Shown in pieces: positions 19,400 through 27,681 of a stretch of DNA of 64,000 nucleotides. Position numbers and translations under genes: made by a program. Below the pieces are notes generated by a model that worked only from the letters and a program-made list of their open reading frames with translations, did not search any database and was not told the DNA's origin. Position 1 is the first letter of the stretch; every line of letters begins with the position of its first letter. The stretch is from Phycisphaerales bacterium (GTDB lineage: Bacteria > Planctomycetota > Phycisphaerae > Phycisphaerales > UBA1924), in NCBI GenBank assembly GCA_029260515.1, contig JAJDDC010000019.1:1-64000 (forward strand), written 5' to 3'.

Positions 19400-19861
19400 A
19401 AACCTTCCCGGTTGGTCGTCCGCACCCTCGATGATCCGTGACCCGCGCCGCGCGGGGTCCCGGTGTACCAGACCCGCCCCGATCGGGAACACGGGCGATC
19501 GCCCGGCGCCGTTCCCGGGCGACGGGCGGCTATTCTGGGCGCCTTGTGCCCGGCTTTCCACCAAACACACAACGCGCCATCGATCCCCGGGCCGTCGGAC
19601 GCCGAGGGCCGAGGGCCGATCTCGCTCTGCTCCCGCCCCTGCGGCATGGTGAGACACCTCCGTTGAGCCCGGTGCGCGCGCACCCCGGGCCCCCGGTTGA
19701 ACCACCCCTACGAGGCGGATCCGCCCCGCGTTCGCCGATCTCGCCCAGAATCTCGCACGAGGGCGCCGATCGGGTGAACGAGGGCGCCGTCGTCGGCGTG
19801 TAAGACCAGCCCGTCCCGGGCCCGGGGACCGCCCGGGCGGCGTCTACGATCCGCCCACACG
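19400..19861. other. Divergent intergenic region of the SPFH/ABC cluster
   Basis: 462 bases without a convincing gene lie between the first SPFH gene and the divergent permease. It must hold promoters for both. On the plus strand TATTCT (19531-19536) and TACGAT (19845-19850, 11 bases before the permease ATG) are possible -10 boxes. A G/C-rich inverted sequence lies near 19668-19690. I see no tRNA or clear riboswitch. Confidence 0.5.
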
Positions 19862-21391
19862 ATGCTGACCACGACACTCGCCATCGCCCGCAACGCCTTC
19901 GTGGAGAGCATCCGCCAGCCCGTCTTCCTGGGCCTGGTGGTCCTCTCGGGCGTCCTCCAGCTGCTCAATACCTGGGCGACCGGTTTCTCGATGGGCTACC
20001 GCAACACGCCGGGCGAGGTCACGGGCGACAACAAGCTGCTGTTCGACGTGGGCCTGGCGACGGTTTTCGTGTGCGGGCTGCTCATCGCCGCGTTCATCTC
20101 CACGAGCGTCATCTCCCGCGAGATCGAGAACAAGACGATCCTGACCGTGGTCTCCAAGCCCATCGGGCGCGCCCGCGTCATCATCGGGAAGTACCTGGGC
20201 GTCTCGGTCGCGATGGTCATCGCGATCATCATCATGCTCGTCTTCCTCATGTTCGGTATCAGGCACGGCGTGATGAGCACCGCCGCCGACGACGTGGACA
20301 TGCCCGTCGTCGTCTTCGCGCTGGGCTCGGTCTTCCTCTCGATCTTCCTCGCCAGCGCCGCCAACTACCTCTACGGCTGGTCGTTCGCGCAGACGGGCGT
20401 CGTCGCGATGCTCCCGCTCACACTCGTCGCGTACGTGATCGTGCTGTTCGTGGGCAAGGAGTGGGCGCTCCAGCCACTGGCGACGGACTTCAAGCCCCAG
20501 ATCCTGCTCGCGTGCACCGCGCTCTCGATGGCACTGCTCGTCGTCGCGGCCATCGCGACCGCCGTCTCGACACGACTGGGGCAGGTCATGACGATCGTGA
20601 TCTGCGCCGGCGTCTTTGTTCTCGGCCTGCTCTCCAACCACCTGATCGGGCGGCACGCCTACGACAACCCCGCGATCGGTGTCATCGGCGACGCGCGGTC
20701 GGCGACGGACCTGAACCTCCGACAGGCCGTGGGCACGCGAGTCGCCGCGCTGGCGGCACAGCGGGCGGGCGTCAGCGTCGAGGAGTTCCTCGAGCGTCCC
20801 GAGCTCCGCTCCACCGACTACGTGAGCAAGTGGGAAGTACTCGCGATGGTCGAGGAGGGCGCCGCCGACGACCCCACCCTCCGCGAGCTGCTCCTGCGGA
20901 ATGTGGGCTCGGAGTACATCCTGATCCTCGCGGCCTCGCCCCGCGAGCGCGTCGAGGTCGGTTCCCCGCTCTTCTACGGGCCCGCGCCCAACGGCGTCGC
21001 GCTCGTCCCCCCGCCGTTCGATGCGCCGGCGCCGGGCGTTGATCTGGACGCGGACATTTATCCCGCGGGCACGCCCTCGGCGCTGGTCGTGACCGCCGCC
21101 GACGGGCCGTACATCGTGGTGCGGAACATCGGCGCCGAGCCCCTCGCGCTGTCGCGTCCGCCGATGAAGGGCGACTTCGTTTTCGTGCGCGCGACCCACG
21201 TGCACCCGTTCGCGCTCTCGCTCTGGGCGGTTGTCCCGAACATGCAGTCGTTCTGGCTCGTGGACGCGATCACGCAGGCCCAGCCCATCCCCGGGTCGCA
21301 CATCGCCCTCGTCGCGCTGTACTCGCTCACGCAGATCACGATGTACCTGGCACTGGGCGTCGCGCTCTTCCAGGGACGCGACGTCGGGTAG
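19862..21391 (+). CDS. ABC-2 type transporter permease
   Basis: 509 aa. Membrane segments lie near 18-36, 65-85, 112-134, 155-172, 178-198, 212-234 and at the C-terminus (about 480-502). ISREIENKTILTVVSKPIGR, followed by ARVIIGKYLG (about 84-113), is the coupling helix region of ABC-2 permeases. A soluble domain of about 220 residues (255-475) interrupts the last two segments, the same architecture as the permease at 11620. It has no ATPase of its own nearby other than the divergent operon's, so the two permeases may share that ATPase as a heteromeric exporter. This is inferred from proximity and shared layout. Confidence 0.87.
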   Translation: MLTTTLAIARNAFVESIRQPVFLGLVVLSGVLQLLNTWATGFSMGYRNTPGEVTGDNKLLFDVGLATVFVCGLLIAAFISTSVISREIENKTILTVVSKPIGRARVIIGKYLGVSVAMVIAIIIMLVFLMFGIRHGVMSTAADDVDMPVVVFALGSVFLSIFLASAANYLYGWSFAQTGVVAMLPLTLVAYVIVLFVGKEWALQPLATDFKPQILLACTALSMALLVVAAIATAVSTRLGQVMTIVICAGVFVLGLLSNHLIGRHAYDNPAIGVIGDARSATDLNLRQAVGTRVAALAAQRAGVSVEEFLERPELRSTDYVSKWEVLAMVEEGAADDPTLRELLLRNVGSEYILILAASPRERVEVGSPLFYGPAPNGVALVPPPFDAPAPGVDLDADIYPAGTPSALVVTAADGPYIVVRNIGAEPLALSRPPMKGDFVFVRATHVHPFALSLWAVVPNMQSFWLVDAITQAQPIPGSHIALVALYSLTQITMYLALGVALFQGRDVG

Positions 21392-21400
21392 CGGCGTGTC

Positions 21401-22846
21401 CTACTCCGCGCCCGCGATCGCCCGCCCGTAGACCTTTACAGCCTTCTCCGCCGCCCCGTCCCACGTCAGACGCCGGCACTCGAACACGCCGTGCTCGCGG
21501 AGCGTCTGGCTCAGGGGCGGGTACTTCAGGACGGCGACAATCTTGTTGGCCATCTCCTCGACGTCCCAGAAATCAACCTTGAGCGCGTGCGTCAGCACCT
21601 CGCTCACCCCCGACTGCTTGGAGATGATCACGGGCACGTCGCGGCTCATCGCCTCCAGGGGCGCGATCCCGAAAGGCTCGGACACGCTGGGCATGACGTA
21701 CAGGTCCGCCATCCGGAAGACCTTGTCCACGTCACGCCCGCGGAGGAAACCGGTGAACAGCACCTTGTGCCCGATGCCCAGGGAGGCGGCCTCCTCGATC
21801 ATCCGCACCGCCATGTCCCCCGAGCCCGCGACGACGAACTTGATGTTGTCCATCTTCTCCAGGGCCCGGGCCGCCGCGCGCACGAAGTACTCGGGCCCCT
21901 TCTGCATCGTGATCCGCCCGAGGAACAGCACGATCTTGTCCTTGCGGTCGATGCGGTCGACATCGGTCGGCTGTGCGCCCTCCTGCTCGACGCCGTTGTA
22001 GACCACATCCACCCTGCCCGCGTCCACGCCGTACTTGTTGACCGCGATCGACTTGGTCAGGCGGGAGACCGTGATGACCCGGTCGGCCGCGTGCATCCCG
22101 GCGCGCTCGATGTCGTACACCTGCTGGTTGATGTGATCGCCCGAGCGATCGAACTCGGTCGCGTGCACGTGCGCGACGAGAGGCTTGCCCGTCAACGCCC
22201 GCGCCGCGATACCCGCCGGGTACGCCAGCCAGTCGTGCGCGTGGATGACGTCGAACTTCTCACGGGCCGCGAGCCCGCACACGAGCCTCGCGTAGCGCTG
22301 CGCGTCGCCGTAGAGATCGGCCCCGTAGTGATGGTCCGCGCCGCCCTCGGGCCGGACCTCGTAGAGAATGGTCTCGAGCGCGCCGAGCAGGCGCGTCGCG
22401 GAGCGTGAGCGGAGGCCTGTCAGGTCGATACCGCCCCCGCCACCATCTTCATCGGCGCTGTGCATCGCGCCCAGGAAACGCGACGCGTCGCCCCCGGCGA
22501 CAAACTCGCGGTACGGGCTCTCGAACCCCGCCTCGATCTCGTAGAACCGGGCCCGCTCGGAGACGCCCTCGGGCCTGGCGGTCTCTCGGACGCCGCCTGG
22601 TTCGCCCGTCGGGCCGCCCTCGGGCTCGCGGGCTGCCTCGCCCCGGACCTGCTCGACGAGCCTGGGCAGCGCGTCGGCGCCCAGCAGGCGAACGTGCGAC
22701 GCCGTCGCGCCGCCGATCGATTTGGGCAGCACGAAGACGACCTCGTGCCCGAGGCGGTCGAGGCCCTTGGTGAGACCGGCGCACGCCGTGCCAAGCCCAC
22801 CTGCGATGAACGGCGGGAACTCCCAGCCCAGCATCAGGATCCGCAT
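21401..22846 (-). CDS. Glycosyltransferase family 4 / glycogen-synthase-like
   Basis: 481 aa with a GT-B fold. The N-terminal Rossmann lobe opens with MLGWEFPPFIAGGLGTACAGL (4-24), whose Gly-Gly-Leu loop is typical of GT5/GT4 synthases that bind ADP- or UDP-glucose. The HAHDW motif follows. The C-terminal lobe has FLGRITMQKGPEYFV and the donor-site SEPFGIAPLEAMSRDVPVI motif with its conserved E-x7-E. A 90-residue Gly/Pro-rich insert (about 60-150) is unusual. It acts in the cytoplasm; the acceptor could be an alpha-glucan, trehalose-type sugar or glycoconjugate. It lies 34 bases after the small gene at 22881 on the same strand, with a GAGGGG ribosome binding site. Confidence 0.9.
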   Translation of the reverse strand: MRILMLGWEFPPFIAGGLGTACAGLTKGLDRLGHEVVFVLPKSIGGATASHVRLLGADALPRLVEQVRGEAAREPEGGPTGEPGGVRETARPEGVSERARFYEIEAGFESPYREFVAGGDASRFLGAMHSADEDGGGGGIDLTGLRSRSATRLLGALETILYEVRPEGGADHHYGADLYGDAQRYARLVCGLAAREKFDVIHAHDWLAYPAGIAARALTGKPLVAHVHATEFDRSGDHINQQVYDIERAGMHAADRVITVSRLTKSIAVNKYGVDAGRVDVVYNGVEQEGAQPTDVDRIDRKDKIVLFLGRITMQKGPEYFVRAAARALEKMDNIKFVVAGSGDMAVRMIEEAASLGIGHKVLFTGFLRGRDVDKVFRMADLYVMPSVSEPFGIAPLEAMSRDVPVIISKQSGVSEVLTHALKVDFWDVEEMANKIVAVLKYPPLSQTLREHGVFECRRLTWDGAAEKAVKVYGRAIAGAE

Positions 22847-22880
22847 GCCAAGCCCCTCGCCCGCCGCGCCCGATCGTGCG

Positions 22881-23354
22881 TCATTCTTCCGTCTCTTGTG
22901 CGCTCATGTCCCCGATCTGGCTGAAGCACTGCTCGTAGGCCAGCAGCCACTTGCCCGCGGTCGGGGCGTTGGCCGCCGCCTCGTCCGGCGCGAAGGGCAG
23001 CCTCGATCGGAACGTGAAGAGCATGTCGTCGGAGCGGTAGTGCTGCACGGGCGCAACCGCGCCGTCGTACCCCACATCGACCAGTTCCTCTTCCAGCAAC
23101 TCTTCGAGCTTGTCGCCCGAGTGCATGAGCCCCGCCTCGATCGACTCGCTCAGCCAGCGGTCCCGCATGACGAGGCTGACCCACAACGCGCCCTCGTCGT
23201 GCTCGACGTGGTAGAACGCCGGCTCGGCCGAGGCCCGCGCCCGGCAGACCAGCCGCCCGTCCTCGACGCCCACGTCCGCGAACGCCCCGCTTGTGCGCGC
23301 GATCGTCGCGACGCTGTCGAGGAAATCTTGAAGGTTGTTCGTCTCGGTGCTCAT
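22881..23354 (-). CDS. Conserved-looking small acidic protein, function unknown
   Basis: 157 aa from the ATG at 23354, chosen for the GGAGG five bases upstream; the longer upstream reading is compositional shadow and crosses the tRNA gene. The product is acidic with alternating strand and helix segments, one domain and no signal peptide or motif I recognise. It probably shares a transcript with the following glycosyltransferase gene. Its TAGGCT -10 candidate lies about 70 bases upstream. Confidence 0.75.
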   Translation of the reverse strand: MSTETNNLQDFLDSVATIARTSGAFADVGVEDGRLVCRARASAEPAFYHVEHDEGALWVSLVMRDRWLSESIEAGLMHSGDKLEELLEEELVDVGYDGAVAPVQHYRSDDMLFTFRSRLPFAPDEAAANAPTAGKWLLAYEQCFSQIGDMSAQETEE

Positions 23355-23518
23355 GCGTCCTCCGGGCGGCGTCCGACCGGATCGCCCGACCCCCGCGGAC
23401 CCCGCCGCGGGCGTGCGCGCCAAGCCTAGGCGATGGCGTGCGACGCGGCGTCGGACGCACACGATCCACGAGCCGTGTCGGCGTGGCGACGAGCAGCGGT
23501 CCCCACGCCGCCGGGGGC

Positions 23519-23524
23519 TATACT
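23519..23524 (+). promoter_or_regulatory. -10 hexamer TATACT of tRNA-Leu
   Basis: TATACT lies 33 bases before the first tRNA base, giving a predicted leader of about 27 bases. No clear -35 is visible. Confidence 0.45.
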
Positions 23525-23557
23525 CTCCGCCCGCGGGCCCCGGCCCGCGCGTCCCGA

Positions 23558-23641
23558 GCCCAGGTGGCGGAATTGGCAGACGCGCTACCTTGAGGTGGTA
23601 GTCCCGGTAACGGGGTGGAGGTTCGAGTCCTCTCCTGGGCA
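23558..23641 (+). tRNA. tRNA-Leu (anticodon GAG)
   Basis: 84 nt, class II. The 7-bp acceptor stem GCCCAGG (23558-23564) pairs with CCTGGGC (23634-23640), with discriminator A at 23641. The anticodon stem CTACC/GGTAG encloses the loop TTGAGGT with anticodon GAG at 23592-23594. A long variable arm and the T-arm GGTTCGAGTCC are present. CCA is not encoded. It reads CUC and CUU leucine codons. Confidence 0.97.
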
Positions 23642-23829
23642 TTTCTCGGGGCGGGGCGGGCATCGCCCGACCCCCGCCGTGCTCGCCGCACGAATCAGGC
23701 GACCCCCCAAATCCTGTTTCGTCGCCCGCCGATCCCGGATGAAGTCGGGCCGTTGCCCTGTCGATACCCACCCGGGTGACGCCGCGGCCGCGCGTCGACT
23801 CCCCACGACACCCTCCCGGGAGACGCGAT

Positions 23830-24327
23830 ATGACCCAGAGCGTGACACCGCCGGCGCACACGCCGCTCGCACACAGCGCCCTCCGCGTCCTCGACGCCAT
23901 GCTCCAGGAGCACGGCGAGCCGGGCGTCCCGGAGGTCTGCGACCGCCTCGAGGTCGGCGACGGCGTCGCCGCGGTCTTCGAGCTCTGGGGCTCGGCCAAC
24001 GGCATCGTGGGCGTCTGCTTCCCCCGCGACGCCGCCGAGCACATCATCCAGCTCGCCACCGGCCAGCCGCCCGCCTTCGGCGCCCCCAGCTTCGACGACG
24101 CCATCGCCGAGATCGCCGACACGATCGTCGCCGGCGCCCGCGACGCGATCGGCGGGCCCGACACCGGCGTCTCCCGCCCCCGCCTTGTCTACGAGGGATC
24201 GCTCGACGCGGGCGCCCCGGGTGTGTGCGTCCCGGTCTGGACAGAATCGGGCACGTTCTTCATCTGGACCGCGATCACAGTGTCCGCCGCCACCCCCGAC
24301 AACACCACCACCGGCGGGAGGGCATGA
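23830..24327 (+). CDS. CheX-like protein with altered phosphatase motif
   Basis: 165 aa; start ATG with GGGAG upstream. The fold order matches the CheC/CheX/FliY family, whose members remove phosphate from CheY~P using an E-x2-N motif. Here the motif helix reads AIAEIADTIVAGARDAI (91-107), with Glu-94 present but Asp-97 in place of Asn. The gene overlaps the next one, a CheY-type receiver, by four bases (ATGA). The two products therefore very likely act together. No cheA, mcp or flagellar genes are in view, so the signalling path is unknown. Confidence 0.78.
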   Translation: MTQSVTPPAHTPLAHSALRVLDAMLQEHGEPGVPEVCDRLEVGDGVAAVFELWGSANGIVGVCFPRDAAEHIIQLATGQPPAFGAPSFDDAIAEIADTIVAGARDAIGGPDTGVSRPRLVYEGSLDAGAPGVCVPVWTESGTFFIWTAITVSAATPDNTTTGGRA

Positions 24328-24698
24328 GCATGCGCACGCTCCTCGTTGACGACTCTCGCACCATGCGCGGGATCATCCGATCGATCATGACACCCCTGCG
24401 CCTCGACGAGGTCGAAGAGGCCGAGGACGCGCCCGAGGCGATCGCCGCCCTCGACGCGACGACCACCGACCTGGCAATCATCGACGGCGGGCTCGACGGC
24501 GCGCTCGACCTGGTCCGCGAGGCCAGGCGGCGCAACGCGCACATGCCCATCGTGATGCTCTGTGCCGACACGGGCGCCGACCGGATCCGAGCGGCCCGGG
24601 CCGCGGGTGTGACCCGGTACGTCGTCAAGCCGTTCACCCCGGACATTCTGAGCCAGCACCTCGACGAGGTGATCGACGGCGCGACCAGCCGGGCCTAG
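24324..24698 (+). CDS. Single-domain response regulator (CheY-like)
   Basis: 124 aa, receiver domain only. The acidic pair Asp-9/Asp-10, phosphoacceptor Asp-54 and Lys-102 (VVKPF) are present. The conserved Thr/Ser that switches conformation on phosphorylation is replaced by Cys-80 (VMLCAD). With no output domain it must act by binding a partner. Translation is coupled to the CheX-like gene by an ATGA overlap, suggesting a phosphorelay pair with its own phosphatase or binding protein. Confidence 0.9.
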   Translation: MSMRTLLVDDSRTMRGIIRSIMTPLRLDEVEEAEDAPEAIAALDATTTDLAIIDGGLDGALDLVREARRRNAHMPIVMLCADTGADRIRAARAAGVTRYVVKPFTPDILSQHLDEVIDGATSRA

Positions 24699-24786
24699 CC
24701 GAGCACGATCGACCGCGCCCGCCCGCGTCCGCCCCGGTTTTCGCCCATTTCGCGCCCCCGGCACAACCGCGCCCCCGCCGCCCGCC

Positions 24787-24792
24787 TATAGA
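24787..24792 (+). promoter_or_regulatory. -10 hexamer TATAGA, leaderless start
   Basis: TATAGA ends five bases before the ATG at 24798 (CTATAG would end six before). No ribosome binding site is present. Confidence 0.55.
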
Positions 24793-24797
24793 CGCCC

Positions 24798-26138
24798 ATG
24801 GGAGTACGCCCCGGGCGATCGGTCATTGTGAGTCTCGGCAGGCTGGCGGCATCGACCGCGGGCGCTGGGGCGGCGATCACCCTCGCCGCCGTCATGCTCG
24901 CCGCCCCGCCCGCCCAACGCCCCACGCTCGTGCTCGTCGCGGCCCAGCCCGAGAGCGTCAACCCCGAGCCCGGCGCGGGCATCGAGTGCGTCATCCTCAA
25001 GCGAGACGGGGGCGAGGTCTCGGGCATCCTCGTCGAACGCACGGACGAGCACATCGTCCTGAGCATCGCGGGCATCCGGACCAATATCGCCCGCGATGAC
25101 ATCGCCGGGACCCGCTTCCTTGCGCCCGTCGAGGAGCGGTACGAGCAGCTGCGGGCCGCGATCGACAACACCGACATCGAGGGTCGCCTGCACCTGGCCG
25201 AGTGGCTCCGCGACCGCCAGCGGTACCGCCTGGCGCTCGACGAGATCGAGGGCGTCCTGGAGATCGAGTCGTTCAACAAGACCGCCCGAACCATGCGCAC
25301 ATGGCTCGAGGCACAGCTCAGGCTCGCCCAGCGCGAGACGACGCCGGGCCCGGACCGCGGCACGGCGACCATCCGCGACCACGCGACCGACCGCAACCGC
25401 CAGAGCTTCCCCCTCCTGTCGCGCGACGAGGTCAACATCATCCGCGTCTACGAGGTGGACCTCTCGGACCCGCCGAAGATGCTCATCGGGCGCGACGTCA
25501 TCCAACGCCTCATGGAGGAGAACGCCGCCAGCGACCTCATCCCCGCCACCCGCGACGGGCGTGAGGCCCTCTTCCGCGCCCCGCCCCACCGCGTGCTCGA
25601 GCTCATGTTCCGCCTGCAGGCGCGTGACATGTACAACGAGGTCCGCGTGCTCGACGACCCCGACTCCATGCGCCGCTTCAAGAAGGACCTGCACGCGACC
25701 TGGTTCGCCAACGCCTGCGCCTCGGCCCGATGCCACGGCGGCGAGCAGGCCGGGCGGCTCTGGGTCCACGACAAGAGCGTCAACTCCGACCAGACCGCCT
25801 ACACAAACTTCCTCATCCTCGACCGCTTCGCCCTCGACGACGGCACCCCCCTGATCAACTGGACCGAGCCCGCGCGCTCGCCCCTGCTCCAGATGGCACT
25901 GCCCAGGGGCGTGAGCCTGTACCCGCACCCCGAGGTCGGCTCCGGCCGGGGCACCCGGGCCTGGCGCCCCGTCTTCAGGTCCACCGACGACCGACGATTC
26001 CAGGACGCCCTCGCCTGGATCGACTCGATGTACCGCCCCCGCCCGGACTACCGGATCGACTACATGCCCCCGGTTCCCGCGGGCGAGCGCCAGCGTGAGC
26101 AGGCCGGCCTCGACGAGGACGAGCCGATCGAACGCTGA
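24798..26138 (+). CDS. Secreted protein with C-x4-C-H heme motif
   Basis: 446 aa. An N-terminal hydrophobic stretch (about 10-36) looks like a signal peptide or anchor. Residues 60-115 form a small beta-barrel-like module (CVILKRDGGEVSGILVER, then HIVLSIAGIRTNIARDDI). A TPR-like helical hairpin follows (130-180). The C-terminal third contains Cys-307, Cys-312 and His-313, a C-x4-C-H variant of the c-type heme site as known from cytochrome c3, followed by a His-Pro (SLYPHPEV) that could supply a ligand. The order resembles planctomycete cytochrome-like secreted proteins. Heme attachment is inference. It is transcribed from a leaderless-type promoter. Confidence 0.72.
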   Translation: MGVRPGRSVIVSLGRLAASTAGAGAAITLAAVMLAAPPAQRPTLVLVAAQPESVNPEPGAGIECVILKRDGGEVSGILVERTDEHIVLSIAGIRTNIARDDIAGTRFLAPVEERYEQLRAAIDNTDIEGRLHLAEWLRDRQRYRLALDEIEGVLEIESFNKTARTMRTWLEAQLRLAQRETTPGPDRGTATIRDHATDRNRQSFPLLSRDEVNIIRVYEVDLSDPPKMLIGRDVIQRLMEENAASDLIPATRDGREALFRAPPHRVLELMFRLQARDMYNEVRVLDDPDSMRRFKKDLHATWFANACASARCHGGEQAGRLWVHDKSVNSDQTAYTNFLILDRFALDDGTPLINWTEPARSPLLQMALPRGVSLYPHPEVGSGRGTRAWRPVFRSTDDRRFQDALAWIDSMYRPRPDYRIDYMPPVPAGERQREQAGLDEDEPIER

Positions 26139-26229
26139 GCCCCGCCCCGGGCCACCCCCGACGGCTAGAGTCCCCGCCACGCCCGCGCCCCGTCCCAAGG
26201 CCGACCGGGGGCGCCAAGGACACCATCCG

Positions 26230-27681
26230 ATGACGACGCGCGACCACACGAATCTGGGACGAGCCGCCCTCGGACGGGCCGCCCGTCTGGCCCTTCTCGC
26301 GGGCCTGGCCCCCGCCCTGGCCGCCGGCGGGTGCGGCGGGGAGACCGAGTCCGAGACCGCCGTCCGCGACGCGGCCATCGTGTTGACCACGGGCGACGGA
26401 TCTGGCGAGAACGCCGAGTCCATGAGCGAGTTCCGCCAGGCCCGGTACACGCAGGCGGCGAACGGTTTGTCCGCGCACGTCGGCGACGACGGGTTCGGCT
26501 CCGCCGCGGCCGTGCTCTCTGGGCTCGCCCACCAGGGCCTGGGCGCCGAGGCGTTCGGCAAGCTCGTCATCGACCTGGGCGAGGTCCAGCGCCGCCTGAC
26601 GGTCCTGCGCGGCTCGGCCGGCGCGTGGCGGACGCACCGGGCGCTCTCGGAGGCCGCCTCGACCTACGACCCCCAGCCGCGGATCACCTCGCTCGACCAG
26701 CTCGACGCGACACTCAGGAGCGACCTCGAGCAGGCGCAGCGGGTCTCCAAGCTCGTCAACGATCAGATCGCGGAGTTCGAGTCACGCATCGCCCAGGCCG
26801 AGGCCAGCGCCGCCGGCGAGCGGAACGTCGCGGGCGAACTGCAGCTCGAGTCCAGCACCAAGCCCGCGGCCGAGGCGGCGCTGATGGCCGAGCGGATCCG
26901 CGAGCACACACGCCGCGCCGACCGGTTCGAGTTCGAGGCCCAGCGGGTCAGGACGCGTGCCGACCAGCTCCGCCCGGACGCGGCCGAGAAGTCTGCGCAC
27001 ATCGAGCGGATCGGGGCGCAGCTGGCGTTGGTCGAGGAAGCCCGCCGGGGCGTCGCGACGCGGACGCAGGCCTCGAACCGCCACCACGCCGAGGCGTTGC
27101 AGAGCGCCGCCCAGACCAGGGGCGACATCGTCGAGCAGCTCGACGCGCTCGAGCGCTACATCGCTGGCGAGCTCGAGACTGCGAGGTCGCTGACCGCGCG
27201 TGAGCTGCGCGAGGCGTCGAGCGCCGCGTCCCGCGCGGGCCAGGCGACGCAGGACAGCGCAAGCCTCGTCCGCGCCTCGTCCGCCCAGCGTCTGGGCGAG
27301 CTGCACGAGTCCGTCGCCGCGATGCACGCCTCGGTCGCCGCCGCGCTCGAGCACATGATCGAGATCGGCCTCGACGAGGACGGCGCGATGGCCCGCCTCG
27401 CCCAGACCCACCGCCAGAGCGAGGCCGACGCCCGCGACGAGGCGACCGACGCCTACGCCGACGCCGCCGCCGCCCTGCGTCGCGTCCGCGTCCGCGGCGA
27501 GACCAAGGACCGCCTCAACGAGCTGGCCGACCGCCTCGAGGGCATCGAGCCCGACCCCTCTCCCGAGGACTTCGGCGCCGAACCCGACGACGGCACGGGC
27601 GACGAGTTCACCGACGAGATGTCCACGGACGAGGGCGAGGGGTTCCCCGAGGACAACACGCCCGAGGACGAGGCGCCTTGA
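26230..27681 (+). CDS. Putative lipoprotein with long coiled coil
   Basis: 483 aa from ATG 26230. An N-terminal Arg/Ala-rich signal peptide ends at AAGGC, making Cys-35 a possible lipid attachment site, though the residue at -3 is not the usual Leu. The middle (about 150-440) is a long, Glu/Arg/Ala-rich heptad-like coiled coil. The C-terminal 50 residues are a highly acidic, Pro-rich tail. It likely spans part of the periplasm. Its stop overlaps the TTG start of the ferredoxin-NADP reductase gene (TTGA), yet no functional link is obvious. A TAGAGT -10 candidate lies about 60 bases upstream. Confidence 0.8.
   Translation: MTTRDHTNLGRAALGRAARLALLAGLAPALAAGGCGGETESETAVRDAAIVLTTGDGSGENAESMSEFRQARYTQAANGLSAHVGDDGFGSAAAVLSGLAHQGLGAEAFGKLVIDLGEVQRRLTVLRGSAGAWRTHRALSEAASTYDPQPRITSLDQLDATLRSDLEQAQRVSKLVNDQIAEFESRIAQAEASAAGERNVAGELQLESSTKPAAEAALMAERIREHTRRADRFEFEAQRVRTRADQLRPDAAEKSAHIERIGAQLALVEEARRGVATRTQASNRHHAEALQSAAQTRGDIVEQLDALERYIAGELETARSLTARELREASSAASRAGQATQDSASLVRASSAQRLGELHESVAAMHASVAAALEHMIEIGLDEDGAMARLAQTHRQSEADARDEATDAYADAAAALRRVRVRGETKDRLNELADRLEGIEPDPSPEDFGAEPDDGTGDEFTDEMSTDEGEGFPEDNTPEDEAP

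Noticed and set aside
22881-24164. 427-codon version of the small acidic protein
   Set aside because: The upstream part spans the tRNA-Leu gene and the CheX-like gene start; GGAGG marks the ATG at 23354.
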